In this document: positions 23,013 through 35,058 of the stretch, in pieces | How the letters are laid out: each line of letters starts with the position of its first letter | Position numbering within the stretch: position 1 is the first letter of the stretch | Assembly (NCBI GenBank): GCA_963971535.1 | Contig: OZ020592.1 | Location: forward strand, 59,345,060 to 59,409,059 | Direction: 5' to 3' | Length of the DNA stretch: 64,000 nt | Source: Notolepis coatsorum | Lineage: Eukaryota > Chordata > Actinopteri > Aulopiformes > Paralepididae | Translations under genes and position numbers: made by a program | Notes under the pieces: generated by a model | Databases searched by the model: none | The model's input: the letters and a program-made list of their open reading frames with translations, nothing else | What the model was told of the DNA's origin: nothing

Positions 23013-23503
23013 CGGTCGGATGGCGTAGCGGAGATTGCGCCCGTCACCAATGCAAGAGGCTGCAGTCTCGACTCCCGGAGTCAGCATTGCCTGCGGCTTG
23101 GGCCGATCGTCATACTAACTCGTTTGGCTGAGTTAGCGGGAGGGAAGTCGAGGGTGGTAATCTGGCATTGTGGACAGCGACGCCTACAGGTCAGGTCTGG
23201 GCGCCTGCTCAGCGAAAGGCAGGAAATGGTGAAGGCAGCGTGACCTCCCACGCGTTATGCTTCACCAATGAGAGTCCTCGCTGCCAGGTGAAAAAAGAGC
23301 CACTGGCTGTCTCCACATGTGTCGGAGGAAGCGTGTGGTAGACTTCAGGGTTCCCTTGTACTGACCAGTAGGAGGAACATGCGCACAACAACCAGGTAGG
23401 GGAGGGGGGGAATTGGCATAATGACTAAATTGGGATGGAGAGAAAAATAGAAAAAAATATCAGGCGGAGAAAAAGAGGATTAAAAAAAACAAAAAAAACG
23501 TGA
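23013..23503 (+). mobile_element. Long tRNA-derived SINE, related to the 1639 copy
   Basis: The head has GGCGTAGCGGAGATTGCGCC (A-box-like) and AGTCTCGACTCCC (B-box-like). The body has the family phrase CTCCCACGCGTTA. The tail is A-rich. A 10-bp duplication, TGAACATCTG, flanks it at 23003-23012 and 23504-23513. Confidence 0.8.
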
Positions 23504-23844
23504 TGAACATCTGTGTTGTTTGCAGTCTAAGATTTTTGATCATTTGGAATGAGAACCATGTAGACTCAAACACATGCCGTTATGTGGAATCTGCATGTTT
23601 TTTAGTTTTTTTTTTACGTTGACCACACTGGAACAGTGTGAAACAGACAGGATGTGGGAGCAGAATGGCCGGACGTGAGAGGCATATGTTGGCACTAAAC
23701 CCTAACCCTAACCAAGTACTGTTTTTTCCCCCAATGTATTCTGGAGTCACTGCAAGTGACTCTCCCAGTGTATTTCTATGGTGTCTGTGTCTGGTGTGCC
23801 GAGAAAATACTGTACCCTCTACACAACTTGTATCCATACCCCTT

Positions 23845-23910
23845 AATAATAATAATAATCTTCATTTATATAGCACCTTTCATACACGGAGTGCAGCTCA
23901 AAGTGCTTAG
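23845..23910 (-). mobile_element. L2-like LINE 3' tail fragment
   Basis: AATAATAATAAT followed by TTATATAGCACCTTTCATAC and GCTCAAAGTGCTT is, in reverse, the conserved tail of L2-type teleost LINEs. The same tail is seen in forward orientation at 38025-38090. Confidence 0.65.
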
Positions 23911-24089
23911 CGAGCTGCACGTGGAGCTCCGTGCCAGGCAGGTCTGGTGTCTGTGGACAACAGCTACCATTCAAGGAACGTGCCAACATTATGGGAAATG
24001 CGCTTACCGTCTTCAAGAAGATGGATATAATTTTCCACTAGCCTATTTTAAAACTCTGGGCAGGCCTGGACTGGCCTGCTGACGTATAT

Positions 24090-24284
24090 TTGGGCCGTTA
24101 TAATTTGATAAAAAAAAAAAAAGTATTTATAAAATATTTAAATAAAATTATATTTTTTTATTTAAATTTTTTGGTCAATGAACGGCCCACTACTATGCTG
24201 GGAGAGCGGCCCATTGGTACTGACTGACACTGGGCTGGCCCAATCACATCTCTTACTAAGCACCCCCCCGCCAGTCGTGTGGTA
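24090..24284. other. Short AT-rich unassigned stretch
   Basis: An A run followed by AT-rich sequence precedes the minisatellite. Nothing is recognised. Confidence 0.4.
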
Positions 24285-24705
24285 CATGACTGAGAGGGGG
24301 GCTGGTACATGACTGAGATGGGGCTGGTACATGATTGAGAGGGGGGCTGGTATACATGACTGAGAGGGGGCTGTGGTACATGACTGAGATGGGGCTGGTA
24401 CATGACTGAGAGGGGGGCTGGTATACATGACTGAGAGGGGGCTGTGGTACATGACTGAGAGGGGGCTGTGGTACATGACTGAGAGGGGGCTGGTACATGA
24501 CTGAGAGGGGGGCTGGTACATTACAGAGGGGGCTGGTAGATGACTGAGAGGGGGCTGGTACATGACTGAGAGGGGGCTGGTATACATGACTGAGAGGGGG
24601 CTGGTATACAGGACTGAGAGGGGGCTGTGGTACATGACTGAAAGGGGGGCTGGTACATGACTGAGATGGGGCTGTGGTACATGACTAAGAGGGGGCTGGT
24701 ATGCG
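24285..24705. repeat. 22-bp minisatellite, first array
   Basis: The unit is close to GGTACATGACTGAGAGGGGG plus CT, with frequent two-base insertions (GGTATACATG). About 19 units are present. The frames open across the array are by-products of the repeat. Confidence 0.85.
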
Positions 24706-24711
24706 TCTATG

Positions 24712-25100
24712 CTTTCCACAACAAATTCGTGTTTCCGCGTTCGAGTTTTGCGCTCTGATTGGCCACGCGCGTTTCTGGTCATGTAACATGTGCGCCAATC
24801 GTGGGACGGCAAGTTCTGCGCCTATTTCCGGGTCTAACAGCCTGCAAACTACCTAACGCCTAGTTTATCCCTGGTTAAGCTTAGGCGACTCTTTCGCAGT
24901 TGGTTAAGGTTCGAGGTTAGAAACAGGGCAGGCGTTCTATCGCCATGCTCTAAGACAAACTCTAACCTTAACCAACTTCGAAAGAGCGCCTAAGCTTAAC
25001 CATCCAAAAACTTGCGGTCCCACGATTGGCGCACATGTCACATGACCAGAAACGCGCGTGGCCAATCAGAGACGTGGAAACACGAATTTGTTGTGGAAAG
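24712..25100. repeat. 389-bp interrupted palindrome between two minisatellite arrays
   Basis: Outer arms: TTTCCACAACAAATTCGTGT near 24713 and its complement ending at 25099. Inner arms: GGTTAAGCTTAGGCG near 24872 and CGCCTAAGCTTAACC near 24987. The left arm has about 60 extra bases, and the loop is 24911-24963. It resembles a foldback DNA element. The minisatellite resumes in the same orientation on the far side. Confidence 0.75.
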
Positions 25101-25106
25101 TATTCA

Positions 25107-25505
25107 GGCGGCTGACGTACATGACTGAGAGGGGGCTGGTATACAGGACTGAGAGGGGGCTGGTATACATGTCTGAGAGGGGGCTGGTAGATGACAGAGA
25201 CGCTGGTATACAGGACTGAGAGGGGGCTGGTATACATGACTGAGAGGGGGCTGGTAGATGACAGAGACGCTGGTATACAGGACTGAGAGGGGGCTGGTAT
25301 ACAGGACTGAGAGGGGGCTGGTACATGACTGAGAGGGGGCTTGTATACAGGACTGAGAGGGGGCTGGTACACATGACTGAGAGGGGGCTGGTACATGACT
25401 GAGAGAGGGCTAGCTGGTACATGACTAAGAGGAGGCTGGTACATGACTGAGAGGGGTCTGGCTGGTACATGACTGAGAGGGGGCTGGTACATGACTGAGA
25501 GGGCA
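25107..25505. repeat. 22-bp minisatellite, second array
   Basis: The same unit as at 24285-24705, about 17 copies, with variants (GGTAGATGACAGAGACGCT) not seen in the first array. Confidence 0.85.
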
Positions 25506-25815
25506 AGGCTAAAAACCAGAGGCGATAGAGCCTTTGCTGTGGCTGCCCCGCACCTCTGGAACAGTCTACCTGTTAATATTAGGTCTTCCCAGTCACTTGC
25601 CACTTTTAAATCGCTGTTTAAAACACATATTTTCAGCCTGGCCTTCTAAATCCCTTGTACAGAGTATCCGCTTAGTTTTAATGTGATTTTAATGTATATA
25701 TGTTTTAAATATAGTTTTATATGGTTTTTGAGTATAGTACCTTCATGCAAATTGTTCAGCACTTTGTCAACTGTTGTTGTTTAAAATGTGCTATAAAAAA
25801 AATTAAATTGACTTG
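25503..25815 (+). pseudogene. L2-like LINE: C-terminal end of the reverse transcriptase ORF
   Basis: A short frame ends ...RGDRAFAVAAPHLWNSLP and SLATFKSLFKTHIFSLAF before a stop near 25649. This is the standard C-terminus of L2/Maui-type LINE ORF2. A 3' UTR with ATAAAAAAAATTAAATTGAC follows. It is strongly 5'-truncated and starts where the minisatellite ends. Confidence 0.75.
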
Positions 25816-26670
25816 ACTGGTCTGACTCAGGAGAAGATGTTAAGTGTATTTGCCATAATGTTGGCGTGTTCCTTTAACGCGGGTAATGAAGTGAATCGGG
25901 TGCCATTCAGCTTGTGTCCCAAGCTGTCTGTTTCAGGCGTGCAAGACATGCATCAAAGCAATTGTATTATTAAAAGATTGAGTATTTAATTATGGACATC
26001 CTATATCCTGTACCCATTTAGAGCATTTCATTATGGACATCCTGTCATGTAGATTAACATGTAGGCATGTGACACTGCAATAGCAGAATAAAACTGCTCA
26101 CGTGACTGCTCAAATAGAAGCATTATTTGTTTGTGTTGTGGTGTGTCTGAGTGTGTGTCTCTGTGTGTGAGAGAGAAAAATAGTTTCTTTGGGGTTGGCA
26201 AGGTATACAGTATCTTAAAGAAATCAATATTCAATGTTTTTTTTCTCATATGCATGTGTTTTTTTTTACTGAGTTATGTAAGTGATTGTTTGGCCATGAG
26301 AACTGAATTCCATAGATGTCTAATGTCGGTTACACCTATGGTATCAGTTCTTTTTGCCTGACCATTTAATCCACACAAGCTGGAGAAGAGGAAGACACAG
26401 AAGCAGAATTGATGAAGAGTGCAGCACCAACAGCAGGAACGCATGAAATTACAGGCGTTAAATGTTCAGAACTATTGACCCAGAGCCCTATTTCCTTTAC
26501 CAATAATGTTGTTGATTCGTCCTTTCTCAGCACAATCCATGGTGTTAGATACATACTGGATACACACATTTGCGACTATTCGCCACAACCCACAACATGT
26601 ATATCAAGTCAATGGGGCCACATTCCAGTCTATACAAGCCCTGAAGTAAATGCTGAAACCTACTCTGCAG
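25816..26670. other. Unassigned sequence
   Basis: No gene family is recognised. Short open frames here lack homology that I can name. A TG run lies near 26140-26170. Confidence 0.4.
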
Positions 26671-27388
26671 CAGGCACGTGCACACATAGAGCCCAAGGGG
26701 TGCTTGAGCACCTGCCTTTTTGAGCCTCATAAAAAAAGTGCCCTTTTTGAAAAAAAAATAAAAAAAATTGTCGTTACGCATATAGACTGCCCTTCCAACT
26801 GAAAAATGTCAGGATAGAATCAAAATATTAGGTAAAGAGAGAGAGATGCCCCATATTCCATTGCAGTTTGCACGGCCTTCTCAGCGTGCCTCTCCGCGGA
26901 CCTATATTTTATGCATAGCGTGGGTGGTGATGATGATGATGATAGAAACCGCTGTGGCACATACAGTTGAATGCTGGTATTACACTCATTGAGGGACACG
27001 AAGAAGTCAAGTCCGATGGGATTTGGGAATCTCAAATACAAATCGGGATTGAAATTAAAAATGCATTTATATTAAACAATACAGAATATACAGCACTTCT
27101 TGGGGTCTGTAGGGTAAGCACTTATTCCCTCCCCCCTGAACATTTATGGATGGGCCTTTTAAGTCAGTGATAAAAGTGTCTTTCAAGGATAAGTGAGCTC
27201 CTGCACTGATTATTATAGTTCAATATTTGATCACCAAAACCCCCCAAAAAGCATAAAAAGGGGGCCCCCCCCGCCCGAAAAGGGCCCTTAGAAATATGGC
27301 TTGCGCGCTCTGTTAAAACACACCCAGATATAGTGCCCTTTTCAGCCTTTGAGCACCTGCCCCTCTAAAGTCCTGTGCAGTGGACCCA
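26671..27388. mobile_element. Possible hAT-type remnant with GAGCACCTGCC ends
   Basis: GCACGTGCA ... TTGAGCACCTGCC near 26674-26718 and TTGAGCACCTGCCCCTCTAAAGTCCTGTGCA near 27349-27379 look like the two inverted-repeat ends of one DNA element. No clean 8-bp duplication was found. The right part belongs to the 307-bp duplicated segment. Confidence 0.4.
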
Positions 27389-27581
27389 CAGTGTGTTTCA
27401 GCTTTTATTTGAGGGCTTGTGAGCTACAGACTGCAACGTGGCCCCATAGCCTTTGCATTTGTTTTGTGGCTAATAGTCGGAGCCAGAACATAAGACAGAA
27501 ATAGGGCTAGGAGTCCAAACATTTTTACTTACCCTTTGAGTTTCAATTAAATCGGTAAGGGACATGACTGATAGTATCTCT
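27275..27581. repeat. 307-bp direct repeat, left copy (flank of L1)
   Basis: Identical to 33291-33597 except for one base that I can see (TGTT versus TTTT near 27311). It directly abuts the 3' end of the inserted L1. See the right copy. Confidence 0.95.
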
Positions 27582-28360
27582 GTATTTTATTTTTTTATTC
27601 TTTTTTAAAACAAACATATAAACAAACATGACAACACACGATAAGATATACAAGCATTAATTGTCAGGGCACATCCAATGAGATCACATTTTGGTTAGTT
27701 GTTTTATATAAGATATACCCATAATACCTGTTATCTAAAAAAAAAACCTACATACATATGCTCAGCTCGAACCCCCCCCTCCCGGACCCCACCTTGAGAA
27801 GTACCTCCACTATCCCTCGCACCTAACCAGACACTACCAGTGGCGGACTGGGACACAAATTCAGCCCGGGACATTCAGACGCACCAGCCCACACACCGGC
27901 CCACGCAACGGCCCACGCACCAGCCCCGAAACCGGCCCACACAACGGCCGTTATGAAACACTTGTCCAGTATTAAACAACCCAAGGCTGTGGCTAAGGAG
28001 TCAACATCAGGGAGACCAAATCTACACACCGCCCCTAGATGTGCACTCATGCACAGTGCACACACACACACACACAGAGACACACACATACATATACCGT
28101 TACTTCCTGTCATTGGCATATGTTTTTTTTTTTACTAACATCTTAGTGCCTCATTAGCCTAGGGATTAAGGATACATGAAGTATTAACTACACCATAATA
28201 ATATTGAGGTTTTGATCCATAGAAAAGGTCTGGGCTACACAATTTCAGTTAGATTGGATTTATTGTCCTTTAATTTGGCACTCATGACATTAGTTGCTTG
28301 CCGTTTAATCAACATCGAAAGACCCCCCACTTCCTCCCAGACACCCATTCCAAGAGCTTG

Positions 28361-28489
<129 letters not shown>

Positions 28490-28620
28490 CCCCCTCAGGG
28501 TCAGCTGTGCTGGACTGGGCGCTCTCTGTTTCCTCAGAGTCAACTGCATAAGAAGAACATCAGCAATCAATAATAATGGCTTGAATTCATACAGCGTTTT
28601 TCAGCCTTTTGAAAACACCC

Positions 28621-29656
28621 AAAGTAGTAGTAGTAGTAGTAGTTTATTCAGTCATCATCTCACACAATACAATATACACCATCATTTAACAATATTTGAT
28701 TTTACAGTGACTGAGAAGGTACAGACTGAAGCAATGCTTATATAGCCTATGCCTGTCCTATATTCTTAACAAAAATTACAAAAATTAAGACTCCAAAACA
28801 GTATTCTAAAAGAAAATAGCAAAAAAAAACAGTATTATTCACCCTTGTAGTTTTCAAAAATAGCTTTACAAACCATTTTCTTAAAAACCAAAAGCGAATT
28901 ACTCATTCTTAACTGTATATCAGCATTGTTCCACAAAGCGCTTCACAGAAACCATCAAGCATTCACACTCACACAGTCATACGCTACTGGTGGTTGTGAG
29001 CAGCATCAGCAAACACAGCTTCCCTGTGGCAGACTGATGGAATCATGTCTGCTATTCAGCGCCAACCACCATCAACAACCTTCATAAATACATTCAACAT
29101 TAATGGAATAGGCTAACTACCAACTTAGCTGTAGCAGTTAGCTGTTATATGCAATCACATTTGTTTAACTACGGGGTAGTAGTTGACCTAGTTGTTAGCT
29201 TAAGCTAGTTAGCTGTGGTTATCTACAAACATGTAGATGAGACTAATCGAGAACATGGCTAACTGTTGGGAATTCTAAGGTACATCTTATTTAAGCATGT
29301 AAAATGGCAACTAATCAATTCAATCAATTAGATTACCAATATTATATCAACATGAAAATTTGAAAGGGAACATAATAGTATTTTATTTGAGTATTTACTA
29401 TTATAATATTAGTAGCCAATTAATTTGCAGCCCGTCCTAGGTTCTGATTGGCTCTCTAGGTTAGCACTTTAGCTTCTGATGCTGTGGTGGGCACTAGTCC
29501 TAACATTGCTAACTAAACTTTTAGTCAGAGAAAAAACGTCACGAGTCACGACTATTTACGTCCATGTGCTGTAAGGAATCAGGAATACGGAAAGCACATT
29601 GTCTTGTAATAGAATGACTGAAATCACTGCAAGAACTAGTATAGGCTAGCTAGCCC
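28621..29656. other. AGT microsatellite and possible reversed LINE tail, then unassigned
   Basis: (AGT)n at 28624-28642 followed by TTTATTCAGTCATC resembles a LINE 3' end in reverse orientation. From about 28950 nothing is recognised, apart from repeated AGCTAGTTAGCT phrases near 29200. Confidence 0.35.
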
Positions 29657-29710
29657 TCATGAACCGGTACACACCAACAGTAGAATATGCACTAGGCTAC
29701 TGCACGCACC

Positions 29711-29887
29711 TGTCATGTTACTGTTGGTTCCTTCCACTTGAACTTCATCATCATTAGCAGCAGCAGCTACTCTAACGCCAGCCCTTCCTCTACTAAACAT
29801 GTCTGTAATTTTAGAACATTGTTCTGCGTCTTTTACTAGCAATTCTAGCTTTTTCAGCTCCACCCTTTCTTTTTTTCCATTCTCCAT
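29711..29887 (-). pseudogene. Possible N-terminal exon of a ZMYM-like hAT transposase
   Basis: The frame begins MENGKKERVELKKLELL and continues with CSKITDMFSRG, a basic and Leu-rich start like those of hAT transposases related to zinc-finger MYM-type proteins (weak resemblance, from memory of the family). A good donor, ACAG followed by GTGCGT, ends the exon at 29710/29711. No downstream exon was found, so the element would be non-functional. It fits the hAT ends at 27838 and 31721. Confidence 0.4.
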
Positions 29888-29939
29888 TTCTGCGCTTCTA
29901 GGCCTACTCGCGGTTGGGAGGAAACGTGAATCTCATTCA

Positions 29940-30717
29940 CTGATGTCTCATGTCTCATTCAAGACTGGCTAACAAAAGCATGTCTTTCACTTAACACCAA
30001 GAAAACAGTGTGTATGATGTTCACAAAGTCACCAGTAGAGGTCACTCACTCTAATGTGTTTCTGGGAGAGGCGGAGCTGGACATTGTACATTAATTCAAG
30101 TATCTTGGGGTCACATTGGACTCTACATTGACCTTCAAAAAGTAATGTGAAGAAAGTGACAAACAGTCAAGTTTAACATCGAAAACTTCAGGCAGATCAG
30201 GCCCTGCCTGCCAGTTAATGCTGCAAGGATGTTTCTGCATTCAATGATTTTATCACACATCGAGTACTGTTTTATCAACTGGTCTCTTTCATATGTCACT
30301 ACTCTTACACCAATAGAATTACTCTACAAAAAAGCCATAAAAGTATTTGATAGGAAACCAATTTCATTTCATCACTGTAATGTTTTAGAAAAACATAACA
30401 TGCTAAGTTTCGAGAATTTCCAAGTTTTCAAATATACTTGCTTCATGTACAAGGTTCTGCATGGACTTGCCCCTCCCCCATTGAATGAGTTCATCCAACA
30501 GAAAGGAGACACTGGCATTACCACCAGGGCCATCAGTAGAGGGGACTGTAAGGTGCCTTTTCGGTATACTACCATTGCAAAAACTGTGTTCTCTGTTAAA
30601 AGTGGTAACTACTGGAATAGCCTACCAGTTGTGATTAGAGAGTGCCCTACATACTCCATGTTCAAGACCCATCTTAAACTGCATCTTAAGGCAAACCAGA
30701 ACTGTGATCATTTTTAA
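29940..30717 (+). pseudogene. LINE reverse transcriptase, C-terminal part, decayed
   Basis: An early part reads LSLNTKKTVCMMF and FKYLGVTLDSTLTF with a stop and a frameshift. The 162-codon frame from 30229 reads SHIEYCFINW, YKVLHGLAPPPLNEF and FSVKSGNYWNSLP. This order matches the region after the polymerase core in Jockey-superclade LINEs (CR1/Rex/L2). The catalytic box is missing, so it is 5'-truncated. It lies inside the hAT element, so it was inserted into or captured by it. Confidence 0.75.
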
Positions 30718-30756
30718 TCTGATTTAGTTTATGCAACTTGTTTATTGTTTTTTTGG

Positions 30757-31580
30757 CCCACACACCGGCCCACATAATGGCCCACACACCGGCCCACATA
30801 CGGCCCACACACTGGCCCACACACTACACCGGCCCACACACTACACCGGCCCACACACTGGCCCACACACTGGCCCACACACCGGCCCACACACTGGCCC
30901 ACACACCGGCCCACACACTGGCCCACACACCGGCCCACACACCGGCCCACATACTGGCCCACACACTGGCCCACACACCGGCACACACACTGGCCCACAT
31001 TAGTGGCCCACACACCGACTCACACACCGGCCCACACACTGGCCCACAGACTGGCCCACATACTGGCCCACACACCGGCCCACATACTGGCCCACACACC
31101 GGCCCACAGACTGGCCCACATACTGGCCCACATACTGGCCCACATACTGGCCCACACACTGGCCCACATACTGGCCCACATACTGGCCCACACACTGGCC
31201 CACATACTGGCCCACACACCGGCCCACATACTGGCCCACACACCGGCCCACATACTGGCCCACACACTGGCCCACACACCGGCACACACACTGGCCCACA
31301 TTAGTGGCCCACACACCGGGCCACAGACTGGCCCACATACTGGCCCACACACCGGCCCACACACCGACTCACACACTGGCCCACACACCGGCCCACACAC
31401 TGGCCCACATTAGTGGCCCACACACCGTCCCACATACTGGCCCACACACCGGCCCACACACTGGCCCACATTAGTGGCCCACACACCGACTCACACACTG
31501 GCCCACACACTGGTCCACACACTGGCCCACACACCGGCCCACATTAGTGGGCCACACACTGGCCCACACACTGGCCCAAA
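30757..31580. repeat. 12-bp minisatellite (GGCCCACACACC/T)
   Basis: More than 60 units of GGCCCACACACT and variants (GGCCCACATACT, GGCCCACAGACT). Longer blocks recur, for example ACTGGCCCACATTAGTGGCC near 30990, 31290, 31400 and 31467, so higher-order duplication took place. Long His/Thr/Pro frames here are repeat artefacts. Confidence 0.95.
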
Positions 31581-31731
31581 AAAAAAGTTAAAAAAAAAAA
31601 AAAGTTAAAAAAAAAAGTATAAAAAAAAGTTTTTTTTTTTTTTTTTTTTTTTGGACCAGCCCACGTTGGTTCCGGCCCATCGGGATTCGTCCCGAACGTC
31701 CCGATGGCCAGTCCGCCACTGGACACTACCA

Positions 31732-33290
31732 TTATAAGCTAGCTTTTATTCTCTCCACCACTTCTAACCACATTGACATTTTGGATTCATTGAGACCCAG
31801 AATTCTTGCTGTAGATATTTCATGGTAAATTACATCGAGATATGTAAGAAACCAAACTTTACGGCACATTTTTTCCGGTTGAAACCAGCGTGATGCGATC
31901 AGCTTTTTGGCTACTGTGATACCCGATAAAACCAATCTCTTTAGCTGTGGATTCACTGCAAACTCAAAAACATCATTCAACAGCAATACCGAGGGGTGTA
32001 CAGGTATATTCCAAGATACGAGTTTTGATATTTGTTGGGTCACATCTTTCCAGAATGCCTTAACTGGTGAGCAGTCCCAATACATGTGCATAAATGTCCC
32101 TTCGTCCCCATTTGTACATTGGGTGCATTTGGAATCTTGTTTGAGCCCCATTCGGCACAGTCTTATAGGAGTCAAGTATGTCCTGTGAATATAGTTAAGA
32201 TTGATTTGTTGATGATCCGGGTTCCTTGATGTAAGTCGGACATTTGCCCAGGCTCCTTGCCAATCAAAGTCATTTTCCAGGTCTGGTATATCCCTCCTCC
32301 AGACAGAGTCAAGTTGGAGGGTTTCATACGAGGACGTTAGTAATTGATGATAAAATTCTGAAACAAAACCTCTCGATGTCTCTCTTGAGTAGAAGAATTT
32401 GTGGTATCTGTGGTGTTCAATTGGTCTGTCTAATGGAACACCGTGAGACTTCAAACATAGCTCTAACTGTTTGTGAAAAAGCCATGTGGACTTGGTGAGA
32501 TTAAATTTTTTGCGTATTTCTTTATCACTACAAAAACCCTGTTTGTTAAAAATATCCCCTAATGAGTGTATGCCTTGCTCTTCCCATATAGGGAATCTTA
32601 TAGGTCGTTTTCCAATTAAGAGAGCATTGTTATTGAATAAGGGAGTATGGTTGTGCCATTCTTGTGGGTTAGGATTTTTTTTTTGTGATTCACGCCATAT
32701 CCGGATCGCATGAGTAATTATGGGGCCAAATTTTCGTTCACAGTGCTTGATTGGTAGTTTAGTGTATGCTATGTCCTTCAGTCTATGTGGGGCTACTATG
32801 TTTTCTTCTATTTTCCTCCAAGATGCTAATGCTTGGGAGTCAAACCATGTTGTCAATGGACTTAATGAGTACGCCTTAAAATATAGGAAAAAATCTGGAA
32901 ATGCCATGCCACCATCTGCTTTATTTCTCTGTGCGGTGGATCTTTTTATACGTGGTGGTTTGTTATTCCAAATAAATTTGTATGTGGAGGAGTGTAATCT
33001 TTTCCAGTAACCCTCTGGAGGGGGTAACGGTAGCATTGAACAGAAGAAGTTGATTTTAGGTAGTACATCCATCTTAACTATTGATATCCGTGCTTGTACT
33101 GTGTTCTTAAGTTTTGCCCATCTATCAAGGTCGTCTTTGATTTTGTTTTGGATTTTTGTGTAGTTGTGCTTCACCGTTTGTCTTATGGTAGGGAATATTT
33201 CCACTCCCAAGCATCTGAAATGTTTTACCATCGGTATCTGTCCTGGGAGGGTTGTATCTTTTTTTGCAGGGGTGTTAAGTGGAAGGAAAG
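31732..33290 (-). pseudogene. L1 ORF2, C-terminal third, open frame of about 519 codons
   Basis: The frame is open from the truncation point (first residues FLPLNTPAKKD) to a stop at 31732. It has the post-polymerase L1 region: FRCLGVEIFPT, a KADGGMAFPDFFLYF segment and a Cys-rich CTQC...HMYWDC zinc-knuckle-like motif. The endonuclease and the YADD core are absent because of 5' truncation. It differs clearly in sequence from the L1 at 4440-10792, so two L1 lineages are present. The absence of stops and the near-identical flanks suggest a fairly recent insertion. Confidence 0.85.
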
Positions 33291-33597
33291 CCGAAAAGGG
33301 CCCTTAGAAATATGGCTTGCGCGCTCTTTTAAAACACACCCAGATATAGTGCCCTTTTCAGCCTTTGAGCACCTGCCCCTCTAAAGTCCTGTGCAGTGGA
33401 CCCACAGTGTGTTTCAGCTTTTATTTGAGGGCTTGTGAGCTACAGACTGCAACGTGGCCCCATAGCCTTTGCATTTGTTTTGTGGCTAATAGTCGGAGCC
33501 AGAACATAAGACAGAAATAGGGCTAGGAGTCCAAACATTTTTACTTACCCTTTGAGTTTCAATTAAATCGGTAAGGGACATGACTGATAGTATCTCT
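33291..33597. repeat. 307-bp direct repeat, right copy (flank of L1)
   Basis: Same as 27275-27581 apart from one visible base change. It begins CCGAAAAGGGCCCTTAG and ends GATAGTATCTCT, directly after the L1 5' truncation point. Confidence 0.95.
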
Positions 33598-33904
33598 CAT
33601 GTTATTATTACTATTATTTATGTATTATTCACATTATTTATTATTATTTAAAAGGCTAGCATACCCAATCAATTAAGACACAATTGAGAATATTATATTG
33701 TGTAGCAATTGTGCAGATACTATGGTGTATCAATAACAAATGAACTGATATTTCTATTTATAATTTTAATTGATATTTATATTGTTATTGTAATATCCTA
33801 GAGGGGATATCTGTGTAGCCTATAGCCTACCACAGCACAGCAATGATGCGTGATACAAACTACCCTCCCACTCAGGGCATTATGGGGTAGAACACATAGT
33901 AGCA
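33598..33904. other. AT-rich unassigned sequence
   Basis: Nothing is recognised. TTATTATTA-type sequence lies at 33602-33650. Confidence 0.4.
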
Positions 33905-35058
33905 TACTACAAAAACCTAGGGGTCCGCAAAGACGACTTCAAACTGGAAATGGTAACAATTCAGACGAGTTACTCAAAAAACTGAGCGCCCTCCAACCTA
34001 ACAAGGCCACTGGCCATGACAACATCCCCTCCAAATTCCTCAGAGACTCAGCAGCCGCCATCACCCCAGTCATCACACACATAATAAACCTCTCCATAAA
34101 ACAGGGACACGTCCCCAAGGACTTCAAAATAGCGAGAGTGACCCCTCTGCACAAAAAGGGCAGCAAATTAGACCCAGGCAACTATACCGCCCTGTTTCTA
34201 TTCTTACCTCCATTTTAAAAGTCATGGAAAAAATAGTATACGAACAGGTCGAAAAGTACCTAGCGGAAAAAAATCTAATCTACGAATTCCAATCTGGCTT
34301 CAGAACATCCCACTCCACTGACACATGCCTTCTCTATTTGAACGACCACATCAAACAAGAGGTGGACTCGGGCAAATACTGCGGCATGGTCATGCTGGAC
34401 CTACAAAAGGCCTTCGACACTGTCAATCACTCCATTCTGATTGACAAGCTAAAAGCTATTGGTTTTGATAGTTTATCAGTGAGCTGGATGCAATCCTACC
34501 TTGAGGGGAGAGAACAGATGGTGGAGGTAAACGGTACCCTAACAGTACCCCCTCACAGTGAGCTGTGGTGTTCCACAAGGAAGCATACTAGGACCACTAC
34601 TGTTCCTAATTTATGCAAATTACATGTCGTCAGCTTGTGACTGCAACTTGTTCTTGTTCGCGGACGACTCAGCCCTGCTGGTCTCTGACAAGAACAAGTT
34701 ACAGGTTGAAAAAACCCTCAGCTCAGAACTCGGCAGAATCTGCACCTGGCTCGCTGATTAACAAACTAACATTACACCTGGGTAAAACAGAGTCCATTCT
34801 CTTCGGATCAAATAACAAACTCAGCAAGACCAACGGCTTCTCAGGGTGACAATATTGTCACAAGGAAAGATGAAATTACATACCTAGGGTCCATCCTAGA
34901 GGCAAATCTTTCCTGTGACAAAATGGCGTCCAAGGTAATAAAAAAAAGTCAACCAACGAACTAGATTCTTGTACCGGATCTCCTCTCTGGTAAAAAAGAA
35001 TACCCTGAAGACTCTGGCAGGAGCATTCATTCAAGAGTACTACGACTATGCTTGCACC
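33905..35058 (+). pseudogene. CR1/L2-like LINE (family R), copy 1, 5' part
   Basis: It encodes part of a Jockey-superclade reverse transcriptase: KATGHDNIPSKFLRD, KQGHVPKDFKIARVTPLHKK, GYR-type motif partly disrupted, FQSGFRTSHSTDTCLLYL, MVMLDLQKAFDTVNHSIL, SCGVPQGSILGPLLFLIY and the catalytic FADDSALLV. Frameshifts occur near 34200, 34560 and 34755. The frame is interrupted at 35058 by other DNA and resumes at 38403. About 150 bases of ORF are missing between the two parts. The 5' end is truncated, so no endonuclease is seen. Confidence 0.85.

Noticed and set aside
23699..23717. CCCTAACCCTAACC telomere-like motif
   Set aside because: Only two units; common by chance and in introns.
24162..25603. 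Open frames up to 216 codons with QPPLSVMY repeats
   Set aside because: By-products of the 22-bp minisatellite; no start context or family.
30738..31534. Several open frames of 77-188 codons rich in His-Thr-Gly-Pro or Cys-Val-Gly
   Set aside because: All read through the 12-bp GGCCCACACACC array; repeats whose length is a multiple of three stay open in many frames.
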